NCBI RefSeq assembly: GCF_900100165.1
Contig: NZ_FNEO01000001.1
Span: forward strand, 1,984,001-2,048,000
Direction of reading: 5' to 3'
Source of the DNA: Flavobacterium glycines
Lineage (GTDB): Bacteria > Bacteroidota > Bacteroidia > Flavobacteriales > Flavobacteriaceae
Length of the DNA: 64,000 nucleotides
Within the stretch, counting starts at the first letter, position 1; every line of letters begins with the position of its first letter. The notes under the pieces were generated by a model. The model had not been told where the DNA came from. It searched no databases and saw only the letters and a list, made by a program, of their open reading frames with translations. A program made the translations under genes and the position numbers. This document shows positions 26,327 through 35,838 of this stretch, in pieces.

Positions 26327-26884
26327 CTATTTTTTCCACTTGATATTACAGCCAATACTTGGTTTTTGATTAGGATTGATACTGCGGTTGTATAAAATTC
26401 CGTCAATAGCGCCTCGCAAGTCACTTCCACTTAGCGGAATTCCATTTCCGGGACGGCTGTCGTCGAGTTGACCGCGATAAACCAATTTGTTTTGGTTATC
26501 AAACAAATAAAAATCAGGTGTGCAGGCAGCATCATAGGCTTTGGCTGTTTCCTGAGTTTCGTCATATAAATAAGGGAATTCGAATTTGTTTTCAAATCCG
26601 TATTCAGTCATTAATTCAGGAGCATCCTGAGGATAGTTGATAACGTCATTACTTGATATGGCAATGATACCAATTCCCTGAACTCTGTAATCGTTGGCAA
26701 TACGGACTACTTCTTCAATAACATGATGTACAAAAGGACAATGATTGCAGATAAAAAATACTAAAGTTCCTTTTTCGCCTTTTAAATCTGCAAAAGAAAA
26801 ACTGTTGTTGGATTGAGTGTCTTTCAAATAGAATTCAGGAGCTATAGTGCCTAAATCAATCATGTTAGAAGGGGTACGTGCCAT
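26327..26884 (-). CDS. Thioredoxin-family (AhpC/TSA-like) protein
   Basis: A 185-residue thioredoxin-fold protein. TLVFFICNHCPFVHHVIEEV holds the CNHC redox motif near residue 46, in the place of CxxC. GIIAISSNDVINYPQD, FPYLYDETQETAKAYDAACTPDFYLFD (with the cis-Pro region) and LVYRGQLDDSRP complete the family pattern. No signal peptide, so a cytoplasmic reductase or peroxiredoxin-like protein. Partner unknown. Confidence 0.9.
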   Translation of the reverse strand: MARTPSNMIDLGTIAPEFYLKDTQSNNSFSFADLKGEKGTLVFFICNHCPFVHHVIEEVVRIANDYRVQGIGIIAISSNDVINYPQDAPELMTEYGFENKFEFPYLYDETQETAKAYDAACTPDFYLFDNQNKLVYRGQLDDSRPGNGIPLSGSDLRGAIDGILYNRSINPNQKPSIGCNIKWKK

Positions 26885-26981
26885 TTTTGTAGAATTATTT
26901 CAAGGGTTAAAGTTACTAAAATTGAGTGCTGTTTGAATTGTAAAAACTATTTTTTGGAAGAATTAATGATTTGTAATTTTT

Positions 26982-27323
26982 ATGGAAACTAATTTGACTT
27001 GGGCTGAATTTGAAAAAGTAGCTATGTATGTTGGAACGATAACAGAGGTGAAAGATTTTCCTGAAGCCAGAAAACCAGCTTTTCAACTGACAATCGATTT
27101 TGGTGAAGTAATCGGAATCAGGAAAACTTCGGCGCAAATCACAAAACGATATGCAAAAGAAGTGCTTTTAAACCGCCAAATTGTTGCAGTAGTTAATTTT
27201 CCTAAAAAGCAAATAGGAAAGTTTATGAGTGAATGTTTGGTTTTGGGTGCAGTTGGAGAAGAAGGAGATGTTATCCTATTGTCTCCGGATTTCAGGATTG
27301 AAAACGGTTTACGAATAGGATAA
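26982..27323 (+). CDS. csaA: CsaA-like tRNA-binding-domain protein
   Basis: A 113-residue single OB-fold protein of the CsaA type: WAEFEKVAMYVGTITEVKDFPEARKPAFQLTIDFG, GIRKTSAQITKRY, QIVAVVNFPKKQIGKFMSECLVLGA and a C-terminal GLRIG. CsaA acts as a homodimeric chaperone linked to protein export in some bacteria and has a tRNA-binding fold. It converges on the sulfurtransferase gene with 12 bases between stops. Confidence 0.9.
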   Translation: METNLTWAEFEKVAMYVGTITEVKDFPEARKPAFQLTIDFGEVIGIRKTSAQITKRYAKEVLLNRQIVAVVNFPKKQIGKFMSECLVLGAVGEEGDVILLSPDFRIENGLRIG

Positions 27324-27335
27324 CAAAATTTTCGG

Positions 27336-28136
27336 CTATTTTTCTATTGGCAAATTGTGGTCTTGTCCCCACTCAGTCCAGGAGCCGTCATAGATTGCTT
27401 TTTGGCTGTTAGAAACCAATTCGTAAGCAATTAAATTGATGCAGGCAGTAATTCCCGAACCGCAGGAAAAATAAAGATTTTCGTTCTGATACGGTAAAAT
27501 TTGTTTGAGTTCTTCTTTTGATAAAAAGTGACCGTCTTTTAAAACTTTGGAAAAAGGCAGGTTTACGGAATTAGGGATGTGTCCGCTTCTTAAACCTTCA
27601 CGAGGTTCTTCGGTTTCGGCATTGAAACGGTCAGCAGAACGTGCATCAATTACAACAGCTTCTTTTGAGGTTATATTGTTTAAAATCTGAAATTTAGTTT
27701 TAAATTTTTCCGGGTGAAAGTGTGCTTCAAAATCTCCTTCTTTAAATGATTTTGGTCCCACTTTTTCGGTTGGAAAGTTTGCTTTTTCCCAGGCCGGAAA
27801 TCCTCCGTCGAGCACCCAGACATTTTCATGTCCCATGCTTTTAAATAAATACCAGGCTCTTGGGCTCGAGTAGATTCCTTTAGTGTCGTAAACCACTATT
27901 TTGCTGTGCTTGCTGATTCCCAGTTTTCTTGCTTCGGCTGTAAAAGCTTCCGGCTTAGGCAGGGTATTCGGTAGTGGATTTGTAGTGTCGCTGAAATTAT
28001 TTTTAATATCAAAAGTGCGTGCTCCGGAGATTTGTAAATCATGTGGAGGACTGTCTAAAACGGCGTCAAGAATTATTAATTCAGGGTTGTTACTATTTTC
28101 CTGAAGCCAGTTTACGGATACAATTGGGATTTTCAT
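27336..28136 (-). CDS. Sulfurtransferase (thiosulfate/3-mercaptopyruvate type)
   Basis: A 266-residue protein with two rhodanese domains. The first (about 5-130) is the inactive half, with SKIVVYDTKGIYSSPRAWYLFKSMGHENVWVLDGGFPAW. The second (about 150-266) carries VVIDARSADRFNAETEEPREGLRSGHIPNSVNLPF and the active-site loop CGSGITA. The CGSG[VIT] loop favours 3-mercaptopyruvate sulfurtransferase over thiosulfate sulfurtransferase. Length is normal. Confidence 0.92.
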   Translation of the reverse strand: MKIPIVSVNWLQENSNNPELIILDAVLDSPPHDLQISGARTFDIKNNFSDTTNPLPNTLPKPEAFTAEARKLGISKHSKIVVYDTKGIYSSPRAWYLFKSMGHENVWVLDGGFPAWEKANFPTEKVGPKSFKEGDFEAHFHPEKFKTKFQILNNITSKEAVVIDARSADRFNAETEEPREGLRSGHIPNSVNLPFSKVLKDGHFLSKEELKQILPYQNENLYFSCGSGITACINLIAYELVSNSQKAIYDGSWTEWGQDHNLPIEK

Positions 28137-28219
28137 ATTGATATTGTTTTTAATTGGAAAATAAGGACTACTAATATACGAAATTATGAAGTTGTGTTAT
28201 TTTAATTTTTGTATAAATA

Positions 28220-28253
28220 AAAAGTCCAAAAATCAATCGATTTTTGGACTTTT
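28220..28253 (-). terminator. Intrinsic terminator of the DUF3276 gene
   Basis: Perfect 15-bp arms AAAAGTCCAAAAATC / GATTTTTGGACTTTT with an AATC loop. Confidence 0.85.
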
Positions 28254-28283
28254 AAATGTTTAATCTTAATGGTTTGATGCTTG

Positions 28284-28667
28284 TTAAATATCATCAAAAT
28301 CAATATCGGTGAAATTAGAAATGCTTGAAACAGAATCTTCAGTGCTAACTCGTTCCGTTGCATATTCTTTTTTAAAATCTTTTTGGTGTCTTTCTGAAAT
28401 TACTTCTTCTCCTTTGTGGTTTAAAACATAAGAAGTCATTTCTCCAAGGATTTCTGTGAATGCAGCGAAGTCCTCTTTGTACAAATATATTTTGTGTTTT
28501 TTGAAATGAAACGAACCGTCTTCTTCGGTGAATTTTTTACTTTCAGTAATGGTAATATAGTAATCATCAGCTTTAGTAGCTCTCACATCGAAGAAATAAG
28601 TTCTTCTTCCTGCACGTAAAACTTTAGAAAAGATTTCTTCTTTTTCTAACATGTCATTTTCTCTCAT
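28284..28667 (-). CDS. DUF3276 / PUR-family DNA/RNA-binding protein
   Basis: A 127-residue Bacteroidota protein of the DUF3276 family, related to PUR-alpha single-strand nucleic-acid-binding repeats: EEIFSKVLRAGRRTYFFDVRATKADDYYITITESKKF, then FHFKKHKIYLYKEDFAAFTEILGEMTSYV. The last 30 residues are acidic and disordered (FTDIDFDDI). Likely a nucleic-acid-binding regulator; targets unknown. Independent promoter and terminator. Confidence 0.9.
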   Translation of the reverse strand: MRENDMLEKEEIFSKVLRAGRRTYFFDVRATKADDYYITITESKKFTEEDGSFHFKKHKIYLYKEDFAAFTEILGEMTSYVLNHKGEEVISERHQKDFKKEYATERVSTEDSVSSISNFTDIDFDDI

Positions 28668-28740
28668 AATCCGTTCTGTACAATAATATGGTTGTTAATT
28701 GGAAACCAAAAATGATAAAAATATATTTATTAAGCAAGAT

Positions 28741-30501
28741 TTAAAGTAATTCTTTTTCAGAAAGTTGTTTTAAATAGAGCGATGCATAATAGCCTTCCTG
28801 ATTTATTAGCTGGTTATGAGAACCTTGTTGAATAATTTTGCCATCTTCGAGAATAATAATTTTGTCGGCATTTTTTGCTGAGGATACCCGATGGCTTACA
28901 ATAATTGTTGTTTTTTCTTTGCAAATAGCATTTAGGTTGTTCAAAATAGCTTCCTCTGTTTCAGTATCAACTGCTGATAAACAGTCGTCAAAAAGTAAAA
29001 TAGGAGGGTTCTTGATGATGGCTCTGGCAATAGAAACACGTTGTTTTTGTCCGCCGGAAAGTGTGATACCCCTTTCTCCTAAAACAGTGTCGTATTGTTT
29101 GTTAAAACCTAAAATATTTTCATGAACTACAGCGTTTTTCGCAGCTGTAATAACTTCTTCGATGCTGGCGTCTTCTTTTCCGAATTTGATATTATTTTTT
29201 ATTGTATCTGAAAATAAAAAAGCATCCTGAGGCACAATTCCAATGCTGTTTCTTAAATCGAATAAGTTCAGTCGGCTGATTTCTTGTTGGTCAATTTTTA
29301 TAGCCCCATCAGTTACATCATACATTCGGGAAATTAACGATAAAATGGTCGATTTTCCGGAACCTGTTTTTCCTAAAATAGCCAGTGTTTCACCTTTATG
29401 TATTGTGAATGAAATGTTTTGAAGAGCGGTAATATTGGTGTCTTCGTAAGTAAAGCTTACGTTTTCGAAAGTAATTGTTCCTTCTATTTTAGATTTTTCA
29501 GGATTGTTGTTCTTTATTTCCGGTTCTATTTTTAGAAACTCGTTGATTCTTTTTTGAGAAGCCTCGGCTTCCTGAACCATTGAGGAAACCCATCCCAAGG
29601 AAGCTACAGGCCAAGTAAGCATGTTGATGTACAAAATAAATTCGGCAATAGTTCCGATGCTTTTTAATGTTCCGTTGATGTACATTAACCCTCCAACATA
29701 AACCACAACTAAGTTACTGATTCCAATTAAGGCCAGCATTAAAGGACCAAATAGCGATTGTACTCTGGCTAAATCCATGCTTTTGCTTTTGCTTTCCAGA
29801 GCAAGCGCGTGCATATTGTCCTGATGTTGATTTTCTAATGAGTAGGCTTTTATAACGCGTACACCGGAAAATATTTCCTGGGTAAAACTGGATACTTTGG
29901 ATAAATATTGTTGGAAACGAGTACTCCGTTTATTGATTTCGGTACTCAGTCTAAAAATAGCGTAGGATAAAAGTGGGAGTGGCAATAGTGTGTACAAAGT
30001 CAACAATGGAGAAACTTTGTACATGTAAAGTATAACAATGGCAAAACGAATGAAGGTATTGATGGTGTACATCACTGCAGGTCCTACATACATTCTGACC
30101 TTGGATATATCCTCGCTAATACGATTCATTAAATCTCCGGTACGATTCTTTTTGTAGAAATTTTGAGACAGGTTTTCATATTGTTTAAAAACTTCATTTT
30201 TTAAATCAAATTCAATACGACGAGACATTACAATCAGGGTTTGTCGCATTAAGAAAGTTAAAAATCCTGCAATAATAGACGTCGCAATAATCAGTAAAAT
30301 GTTTGAAATTAATTCATGTTGAAGTACGGATTTAGGAATTTTTGCGTCTTTTGAGAAAGTTTCTATAGCCGAGAATGATTTGCTAATCAGTTTTGGGGTG
30401 AAGAGCATGAAGATTTGTGCAATTATTGTGAATAGAATACCGAGTAAAAAATGGTATTTATACTTAATGAAATATTTGTTTAAATAGAGTAATTCTTTCA
30501 T
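28741..30501 (-). CDS. ABC exporter, fused permease/ATPase (MsbA/LmrA-like)
   Basis: A 586-residue half-transporter from the chosen ATG (MKELLYLNKYF); the longer frame begins with a TTG. Six membrane helices lie in residues 1-310. The ATPase domain has Walker A LGKTGSGKST, Q-loop VPQDAFLF, signature LSGGQKQR, Walker B ILLFDDCLSAVD and the H-loop IIVSHRVSSAKNAD. It works as a dimer and may export lipid or drugs. It is divergent from nusB. In many flavobacteria this gene occupies the same place, so it is part of a conserved neighbourhood. Confidence 0.94.
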   Translation of the reverse strand: MKELLYLNKYFIKYKYHFLLGILFTIIAQIFMLFTPKLISKSFSAIETFSKDAKIPKSVLQHELISNILLIIATSIIAGFLTFLMRQTLIVMSRRIEFDLKNEVFKQYENLSQNFYKKNRTGDLMNRISEDISKVRMYVGPAVMYTINTFIRFAIVILYMYKVSPLLTLYTLLPLPLLSYAIFRLSTEINKRSTRFQQYLSKVSSFTQEIFSGVRVIKAYSLENQHQDNMHALALESKSKSMDLARVQSLFGPLMLALIGISNLVVVYVGGLMYINGTLKSIGTIAEFILYINMLTWPVASLGWVSSMVQEAEASQKRINEFLKIEPEIKNNNPEKSKIEGTITFENVSFTYEDTNITALQNISFTIHKGETLAILGKTGSGKSTILSLISRMYDVTDGAIKIDQQEISRLNLFDLRNSIGIVPQDAFLFSDTIKNNIKFGKEDASIEEVITAAKNAVVHENILGFNKQYDTVLGERGITLSGGQKQRVSIARAIIKNPPILLFDDCLSAVDTETEEAILNNLNAICKEKTTIIVSHRVSSAKNADKIIILEDGKIIQQGSHNQLINQEGYYASLYLKQLSEKELL

Positions 30502-30670
30502 TTTCGGACTAAGCTGAATTTTTTTAAAAAACAAAGATATGGCTTTAAAAGCAATAATAGTTAGTCGTCTCTAAGCTGTTAAGTTTGATTTAACGTTTCA
30601 TTAATGAAAATTCCCCTCGTGTTTGTCCTGCTTTTTGAGGTTTTAATTTTATTTTGAAAAAGGAAATCCC

Positions 30671-30678
30671 TATTTTTG
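30671..30678 (+). promoter_or_regulatory. -7 box TATTTTTG of nusB-yajC
   Basis: TAnnTTTG match 29 bases before the GTG start of nusB. Confidence 0.6.
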
Positions 30679-30707
30679 CAAACTAATTTTTTAAAAGTTC
30701 TTACAAG

Positions 30708-31652
30708 GTGGTAAATAGACGACACATCCGCGTTAAAGTTATGCAAACCATTTATGCAATGCATCAAAACGGCTCAGATAACTTAGAAAAGGAGGAAAAA
30801 TTCCTTTTTTACAGTATCGATAATATTCAGGATTTATACCTTACAATGATTTCTTCCTTGTTAGAAATATGTAAAAAAGAAACCCAATTTTTACATTTAT
30901 CCAGTCAGAAACATTTAGCGACAGCGGCTGAACGTAATCCTAATGAGAAATTCATTAAGAACAGTATTTTTGAAATTCTTGCCGAAAATAATTCTTTAAG
31001 TATTGCTTTAGAAACCAGAAAAATTAATGCCTGGCATTTGCATGAGGATTACATTAGCTTATTGTTGCAGGCTATTAAAGGGAGTTCGTATTATCAAAAA
31101 TACATGAGTAATCCGGGACGTTCTTTTGAAGAAGACCGACAGTTAATTGTAGATTTGTTTACTGAAGTTATTGTTCCTAACGAGAAATTATACGAATTCT
31201 TAGAAGACGATAAACTGACCTGGATTGATGATATTCCAATGGTAAATACACAAATTATCAAACAATTGAAAGCGATGAAGCCTATAGAAAATGATAATTT
31301 CAAAGTGCCAAAATTGTACAAGGATATTGATGATAAGGATTTTGTTAAAGATTTGTTCCGTAAAACGGTTTTGAACGAAGCAGAATTAGCAAAAGAATTT
31401 GTAGATAAAACACCTAACTGGGATAGCGATAGAATTGCTGAGGTAGATACGATTATTTTAAAAATGGCTATTTGTGAATTTTTGAAATTTCCATCGATTC
31501 CTGTAAAAGTTACTTTAAATGAATATCTGGAATTAGCCAAAGAATATTCTACTCCTAAGAGTAGTATTTTTATCAATGGAATTTTAGATAATTTAGCTAA
31601 AGAATTAGAAACAAGTAAAAAAATGGTTAAAGCCGGTCGCGGTTTAATGTAA
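30708..31652 (+). CDS. nusB: Transcription antitermination factor NusB, long Bacteroidota form (GTG start)
   Basis: A 314-residue NusB, about twice the length of the E. coli protein. VNRRHIRVKVMQTIYAMHQ at the start and LFRKTVLNEAELAKEFVDKTPNWDSDRIAEVDTIILKMAICEFLKFPSIPVKVTLNEYLELAKEYSTPKSSIFINGILD at the end hold the fold, with an inserted helical region of about 150 residues between them, as in other Bacteroidota. The GTG start fits the conserved N-terminus and no ATG is available. NusB with NusE binds boxA during rRNA transcription. yajC follows 27 bases later. Confidence 0.95.
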   Translation: MVNRRHIRVKVMQTIYAMHQNGSDNLEKEEKFLFYSIDNIQDLYLTMISSLLEICKKETQFLHLSSQKHLATAAERNPNEKFIKNSIFEILAENNSLSIALETRKINAWHLHEDYISLLLQAIKGSSYYQKYMSNPGRSFEEDRQLIVDLFTEVIVPNEKLYEFLEDDKLTWIDDIPMVNTQIIKQLKAMKPIENDNFKVPKLYKDIDDKDFVKDLFRKTVLNEAELAKEFVDKTPNWDSDRIAEVDTIILKMAICEFLKFPSIPVKVTLNEYLELAKEYSTPKSSIFINGILDNLAKELETSKKMVKAGRGLM

Positions 31653-31679
31653 TACTAATAAAATTTTAAAAAAAAAGTT

Positions 31680-31952
31680 ATGCAAGATTTAATGAAATTC
31701 GCTCCTTATTTATTAATGTTTGTAGTTCTCTATTTCTTTATGATTAGACCACAACAAAAAAGAGCAAAACAAGAAAAAGAATTTGAAGCTAGTTTAAAAG
31801 TAGGTGATAAAATCATTACTAAAAGTGGTCTTCACGGAAAAGTAGTTGAATTAGCAGATACAACTGTAGTGATTGAAACTATGGCCGGAAAATTGAAAAT
31901 GGAGCGTTCTGCAATTTCTATGGAAATGAGTGCTTCACTAGCTAAAAAATAA
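31680..31952 (+). CDS. yajC: Preprotein translocase subunit YajC
   Basis: A 90-residue inner-membrane protein with one N-terminal helix (FAPYLLMFVVLYFFMIRPQQKRAKQEKEF) and a small cytoplasmic domain, LKVGDKIITKSGLHGKVVELADTTVVIE. YajC associates with SecDF in protein export. It shares the nusB transcript, and the transcript ends in a very strong palindromic terminator. Confidence 0.97.
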   Translation: MQDLMKFAPYLLMFVVLYFFMIRPQQKRAKQEKEFEASLKVGDKIITKSGLHGKVVELADTTVVIETMAGKLKMERSAISMEMSASLAKK

Positions 31953-31977
31953 GACTGAATATTGTTTTAGTCTAAAC

Positions 31978-32017
31978 AAAAAGTCCCATCCCGATAGCTA
32001 TCGGGAGGGACTTTTTT
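31978..32017. terminator. Bidirectional terminator containing TCCCGATAGCTATCGGGA
   Basis: Outer stem AAAAAGTCCC / GGGACTTTTT encloses the 18-base perfect palindrome TCCCGATAGCTATCGGGA (31989-32006), which is identical to one at 60433-60450. It serves yajC and the convergent lysine-rich gene. Confidence 0.9.
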
Positions 32018-32032
32018 GTGTTTAAAAAAGAA

Positions 32033-32464
32033 TTATTTTTTCTTCTTTTTAGATTTTGCTTTTTTGGATTTAGCCTTTGCTTTTTTCTCTTTGAGCTTTG
32101 CTTTGAGTTTGGCTTTTTTAGCTTTTTCTTTTTTAGCCTTTTTGGCTTTCGCTTTTTTCTTTTTGGCCTTTTCTTTGGCGTCAGCTTTTTTAGCTTTCTT
32201 TTTATCTTTTTTCTTAGTCTTGCTTTTCTTTTCTTTTTTAGGTTTCGAAATTTCTTCAGCAGTTTGATTTTCTGTCTCTGTTTCGTTTTGAGAAGCCGGT
32301 GTTTCTTCAAAAACAATTTCAGCCGGGATTTCTGTTACTTCTTCTGTTGGATTTTCGGGAGTTTCAGAAACTACAGAAGTTTTAGTTCTTCTTCTGCTAA
32401 TTGTTTTTGGTTTTTCGGTTTCTTTTGGGGTGGTTTTTTCGATCTCTTCTTGATTTTCGCTCAT
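32033..32464 (-). CDS. Lysine/alanine-rich low-complexity protein
   Basis: A 143-residue protein in two parts. Residues 1-73 are acidic and rich in T, E and P (TPKETEKPKTISRRRTKT at first, then EETPASQNETETENQ). From about 74 to the end nearly every residue is K, A, E or S (KKAKAKKAKKEKAKKAKLKA). The tail resembles histone-H1-like or bacterial HU-tail DNA-binding segments, but no folded domain is present. Real expression is supported by the shared terminator and by frame-specific composition; opposite-strand frames are its shadows. Function unknown; DNA or RNA compaction is a guess. Confidence 0.65.
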   Translation of the reverse strand: MSENQEEIEKTTPKETEKPKTISRRRTKTSVVSETPENPTEEVTEIPAEIVFEETPASQNETETENQTAEEISKPKKEKKSKTKKKDKKKAKKADAKEKAKKKKAKAKKAKKEKAKKAKLKAKLKEKKAKAKSKKAKSKKKKK

Positions 32465-32620
32465 AACATTTAAAGATTTGGAAGTTTATAAAATAAGACA
32501 AGCATTTTTTGAGGTGTTGGTTTGCAAATTAAAAATGTATTGCAGTATTAAATTTACATAAAATTCATATAAAAATTGCAGTTATAATGTTAAGATTTTT
32601 ATGCTGGGAAAGAGATGTAA

Positions 32621-32646
32621 AAAAAGCTCCATTTTCGGAGCTTTTT
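32621..32646 (-). terminator. Intrinsic terminator of pepT
   Basis: AAAAAGCTCC / GGAGCTTTTT with T run on the minus strand, just after the pepT stop. Confidence 0.85.
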
Positions 32647-32651
32647 AGGTG

Positions 32652-33935
32652 TTATTTTCTTTTTTTAGTTTTTGATTTAGGTTCTTCCAGTCCAAAGTTA
32701 GGTAAGGCTGTGAGTTCGGCAATTTTTACAATTACTTCAACTGCTTTTTGCATACTTTCTACAGGAACATATTCGTATTTGCCATGAAAGTTATGTCCTC
32801 CGGCAAAAATATTTGGACATGGCAATCCCATGTAGGATAATTGTGAACCGTCAGTTCCGCCGCGAATAGGTTTGATAATAGGTTTGATGTTTAATTCTCT
32901 CATCGCCTTTTCGGCAATGTCTACAATATGTTTTACAGGAAGTACTTTTTCCTTCATATTGTAATATTGGTCTTTGATTTCCAAAACAATAATATCTTCT
33001 CCAAATTGCTTTGCAAATTTCTTGTTGATTTTGCGGGCTATTTTTTGAATTTTTTCTTTTCTCTTCTCGAATTTCTTTTGGTTGTGATCTCTGATAATTA
33101 ATTCCAGAACCGTTTCTTCGATACTTCCGGTTAAGTGGTGTATATGATAAAAACCCTGGTAGCCTTTCGTTCTTTCAGGAACTTCGTCGGCGGGTAATTC
33201 ACTGATGAAAGTATTGGCAACTAACATTGAATTAATCATTTTGCCTTTGGCATATCCCGGATGAACGCTTTTTCCTTTAAAAGTAATTTTGGCTCCAGCC
33301 GCATTAAAATTTTCATATTCTAATTCGCCTATCTGGCTTCCGTCCATAGTGTAAGCCCATTGTGCGTCAAATTTTTCCACATTAAAAAAATGAGCACCAC
33401 GACCAATTTCTTCGTCAGGAGTAAAACCTATTCTGATTTTTCCGTGTTTGATTTCAGGATTATTGATAAGGAATTCCATAGCGGTAACAATTTCGGTAAT
33501 TCCGGCTTTGTCATCGGCTCCAAGGAGCGTGGTTCCATCAGTGGTAATTAAGGTTTGTCCTTTGTATTGCAGTAAATCTTTAAAGTAATCAGGCGATAAA
33601 ATGATGTTTTGTTCTGCATTCAAAACAATATCTTTTCCATTATAATCACTTACGATTTGTGGTTTTACATTGGCTCCGGAAAAATCAGGTGAGGTGTCAA
33701 AATGAGAAACAAAACCTATTGTAGGTACTTCGTGCTCTACATTGCTTGGTAAAGTAGCCATGATATAAGCTTTGTCATCAATAGAAACATCCTGCATGCC
33801 AATGGATTTTAGTTCTTCTACTAATTTATTGGCTAAAACCCATTGTTTTTCGGTGCTTGGAGTCGTTTCTGAATTAGGATTGGATTCCGTATCAACAGTT
33901 ACATAACTGATGAAACGATCAATAATATTTTGCAT
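32652..33935 (-). CDS. pepT: Peptidase T (tripeptide aminopeptidase)
   Basis: A 427-residue M20-family zinc peptidase that removes N-terminal residues from tripeptides in the cytoplasm. Motifs: [26 protein letters not shown] (metal His and Asp), [16 protein letters not shown] (bridging Asp), [14 protein letters not shown] (catalytic Glu), [36 protein letters not shown] and [32 protein letters not shown]. It is slightly longer than usual due to a basic C-terminal tail ([11 protein letters not shown]). Confidence 0.96.
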   Translation of the reverse strand: MQNIIDRFISYVTVDTESNPNSETTPSTEKQWVLANKLVEELKSIGMQDVSIDDKAYIMATLPSNVEHEVPTIGFVSHFDTSPDFSGANVKPQIVSDYNGKDIVLNAEQNIILSPDYFKDLLQYKGQTLITTDGTTLLGADDKAGITEIVTAMEFLINNPEIKHGKIRIGFTPDEEIGRGAHFFNVEKFDAQWAYTMDGSQIGELEYENFNAAGAKITFKGKSVHPGYAKGKMINSMLVANTFISELPADEVPERTKGYQGFYHIHHLTGSIEETVLELIIRDHNQKKFEKRKEKIQKIARKINKKFAKQFGEDIIVLEIKDQYYNMKEKVLPVKHIVDIAEKAMRELNIKPIIKPIRGGTDGSQLSYMGLPCPNIFAGGHNFHGKYEYVPVESMQKAVEVIVKIAELTALPNFGLEEPKSKTKKRK

Positions 33936-33995
33936 AAAATGATTTTTTATTGGAGTCCAAAGATAGGATTAATTTAGGGCATGGCGCAAGATGCT

Positions 33996-34409
33996 TTATT
34001 TCATGTCTTCCAGCATTTTGATTATTTTGTCTAATTTGTCCACGTCAATAGCGTTGAGCTTTTTAGCTAGGGCTTCAATTTCAAGTTTAGCTTCTTTATT
34101 GGTAATATAATCTTCCTGGGCTTGAATACGGTCTCTTTCGTTTTGACGATTTTGTGACATCATGATAATAGGAGCTGCATAAGCGGCCTGGGTAGAAAAT
34201 AACAGATTGAGTAAAATAAAAGGATAAGCATCCCAGTGTTTGACGTAAGCCACAAGATTTAATCCCATCCAAACGATTACAAAAACAGTTTGAAGGATTA
34301 TAAAACTCCAGGATCCCATTCCTTTAGCGACTGAATCGGCTACGCGGCTTCCAAATCCCCGGCTGTCATAATGTTGTTGATGCCAGTTTTTATTGATGTT
34401 CAAATTCAT
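33996..34409 (-). CDS. DUF1003 membrane protein
   Basis: A 137-residue protein of the DUF1003 family: GFGSRVADSVAKGMGSWSFIILQTVFVIVWMGLNL and WDAYPFILLNLLFSTQAAYAAPIIMMSQNRQNERDR give two membrane helices, followed by a coiled-coil-like cytoplasmic tail (EALAKKLNAIDVDKLDKIIKML). No function is established for the family. Confidence 0.92.
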   Translation of the reverse strand: MNLNINKNWHQQHYDSRGFGSRVADSVAKGMGSWSFIILQTVFVIVWMGLNLVAYVKHWDAYPFILLNLLFSTQAAYAAPIIMMSQNRQNERDRIQAQEDYITNKEAKLEIEALAKKLNAIDVDKLDKIIKMLEDMK

Positions 34410-34558
34410 AATTGGTTTTTTATTTAAAAATAAGGAAAGTTTGTTTTAATACTGTGGCTAAAGCCTGAAACTTTAGTTAAAACTTTTTGAAATAACAGGC
34501 ATCGAAAACGTAAATCTAAAAAATGAAAGTATTTATTTCTTATTCGCTTAGATAATTC

Positions 34559-34566
34559 TATTTTTG
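34559..34566 (+). promoter_or_regulatory. -7 box TATTTTTG of pyrD
   Basis: TAnnTTTG match 18 bases before the ATG. Confidence 0.6.
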
Positions 34567-34584
34567 CACACAAATTAAAATCCT

Positions 34585-35604
34585 ATGTATAAACAGCTTA
34601 TCCGACCGCTATTTTTTTGTTTTGATCCTGAAAAAATACATCATTTTACGTTTTCGTTAGTTCGTATTACTTCTAAAATTCCAGGTTTTTCAGCCATTTA
34701 TAAATCGCTTTATTTGGTAGATGATAAAAGATTAGAAACAGAAGTTTTTGGATTGAAATTTAAAAATCCCGTAGGTCTTGCTGCCGGTTTTGATAAGGAT
34801 GCCAAATTGTACAAGGAGTTGTCTAATTTTGGTTTTGGTTTTATTGAAATTGGAACTTTAACACCAAAAGGACAGGAAGGAAATCCTAAAAAACGTTTAT
34901 TTCGTTTAAAAGAAGATTCGGCAATTATTAACCGAATGGGTTTTAATAATGGTGGCGTTCTGGAAGCAGTTGAAAGATTGAAAACGAATCCCGGAGTTTT
35001 AATTGGAGGAAACATTGGAAAAAATAAAGTAACTCCTAACGAAGAAGCTACTTCGGATTACGAAATCTGTTTTGATGCTTTATACGATTACGTGGATTAT
35101 TTTGTGGTGAATGTGAGTTCGCCTAATACGCCTAATCTTCGTGAACTTCAGGACAAAGAGCCATTGACGCAGTTGTTGCAAACTTTACAAAATAAAAATT
35201 TGGCTAAGCCAAAACAAAAACCAATCTTACTTAAAATAGCTCCCGATTTGACGGATGAGCAATTGTTAGATATTATTGATATTGTAAAAGAAACAAAGAT
35301 TGCAGGTGTTATTGCTACTAATACTACGATTTCCCGCGAAGGTTTACAATCGGCAAATAAAACTGAAATGGGCGGATTATCCGGAAAACCATTGACTAAA
35401 CGTTCTACTGAGGTGATTCGTTTTCTTTCACAAAAAAGCAATAAGGCTTTCCCAATTATTGGAGTAGGTGGAATTCATACGGCGGATGACGCTATTGAAA
35501 AATTAGAAGCCGGAGCTAGTTTAGTTCAGTTGTACACCGGTTTTATTTACGAAGGTCCGGCGTTGGTAAAAGCTATCAATCAAAAGATTTTAAGTCGTTT
35601 GTAA
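34585..35604 (+). CDS. pyrD: Dihydroorotate dehydrogenase, quinone-dependent (class 2)
   Basis: A 339-residue enzyme of pyrimidine synthesis that oxidises dihydroorotate and passes electrons to quinone. The N-terminal helices ([20 protein letters not shown]) form the membrane-associated quinone tunnel of class 2. FMN-barrel motifs: [49 protein letters not shown] with the class 2 catalytic Ser, [35 protein letters not shown] and [10 protein letters not shown]. Standard length. Confidence 0.97.
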   Translation: MYKQLIRPLFFCFDPEKIHHFTFSLVRITSKIPGFSAIYKSLYLVDDKRLETEVFGLKFKNPVGLAAGFDKDAKLYKELSNFGFGFIEIGTLTPKGQEGNPKKRLFRLKEDSAIINRMGFNNGGVLEAVERLKTNPGVLIGGNIGKNKVTPNEEATSDYEICFDALYDYVDYFVVNVSSPNTPNLRELQDKEPLTQLLQTLQNKNLAKPKQKPILLKIAPDLTDEQLLDIIDIVKETKIAGVIATNTTISREGLQSANKTEMGGLSGKPLTKRSTEVIRFLSQKSNKAFPIIGVGGIHTADDAIEKLEAGASLVQLYTGFIYEGPALVKAINQKILSRL

Positions 35605-35610
35605 ATTATA

Positions 35611-35790
35611 ACGCAAAGATTCGCTATGAAAGCACTAAGATTCGCTAAGTTTTTTGTTTAAAATAGCACGTGATTTTGCAGATAAAAGCAGACTTTTATA
35701 GTCTTAACTTGTTTGTTTTTGCATTGCTTTGTGAATTTTTACACAATAAATTATAAAAGCGTAATTCTTCAACAGAGTTACGCTTTTTTG
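35611..35790 (+). repeat. Direct repeat AAGATTCGCTA and a following terminator-like hairpin
   Basis: AAGATTCGCTA occurs twice about 22 bases apart within 35611-35651, in a CGCAAAG-word context of the kind scattered in flavobacterial intergenic DNA. Downstream, AAAAGCGTAA / TTACGCTTTT (35755-35787) with a T run can end the pyrD transcript. The rest of the gap is featureless. Confidence 0.55.
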
Positions 35791-35838
35791 TTGGTTCTAA
35801 ATTTTGCCACTTTGCAAGTTTTAGTATCTTTGAAACCT

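Noticed and set aside
31972..32316. Lys/Arg-rich frame overlapping the lysine-rich gene on the same strand
   Set aside because: Out-of-frame reading of the same A-rich DNA. The chosen frame has an ATG with a balanced acidic head and fits the terminator better.
32018..32473. Phe/Leu-rich frames on the plus strand opposite the lysine-rich gene
   Set aside because: They are antisense shadows of lysine codons (AAA/AAG read as TTT/CTT), with no signal of their own.
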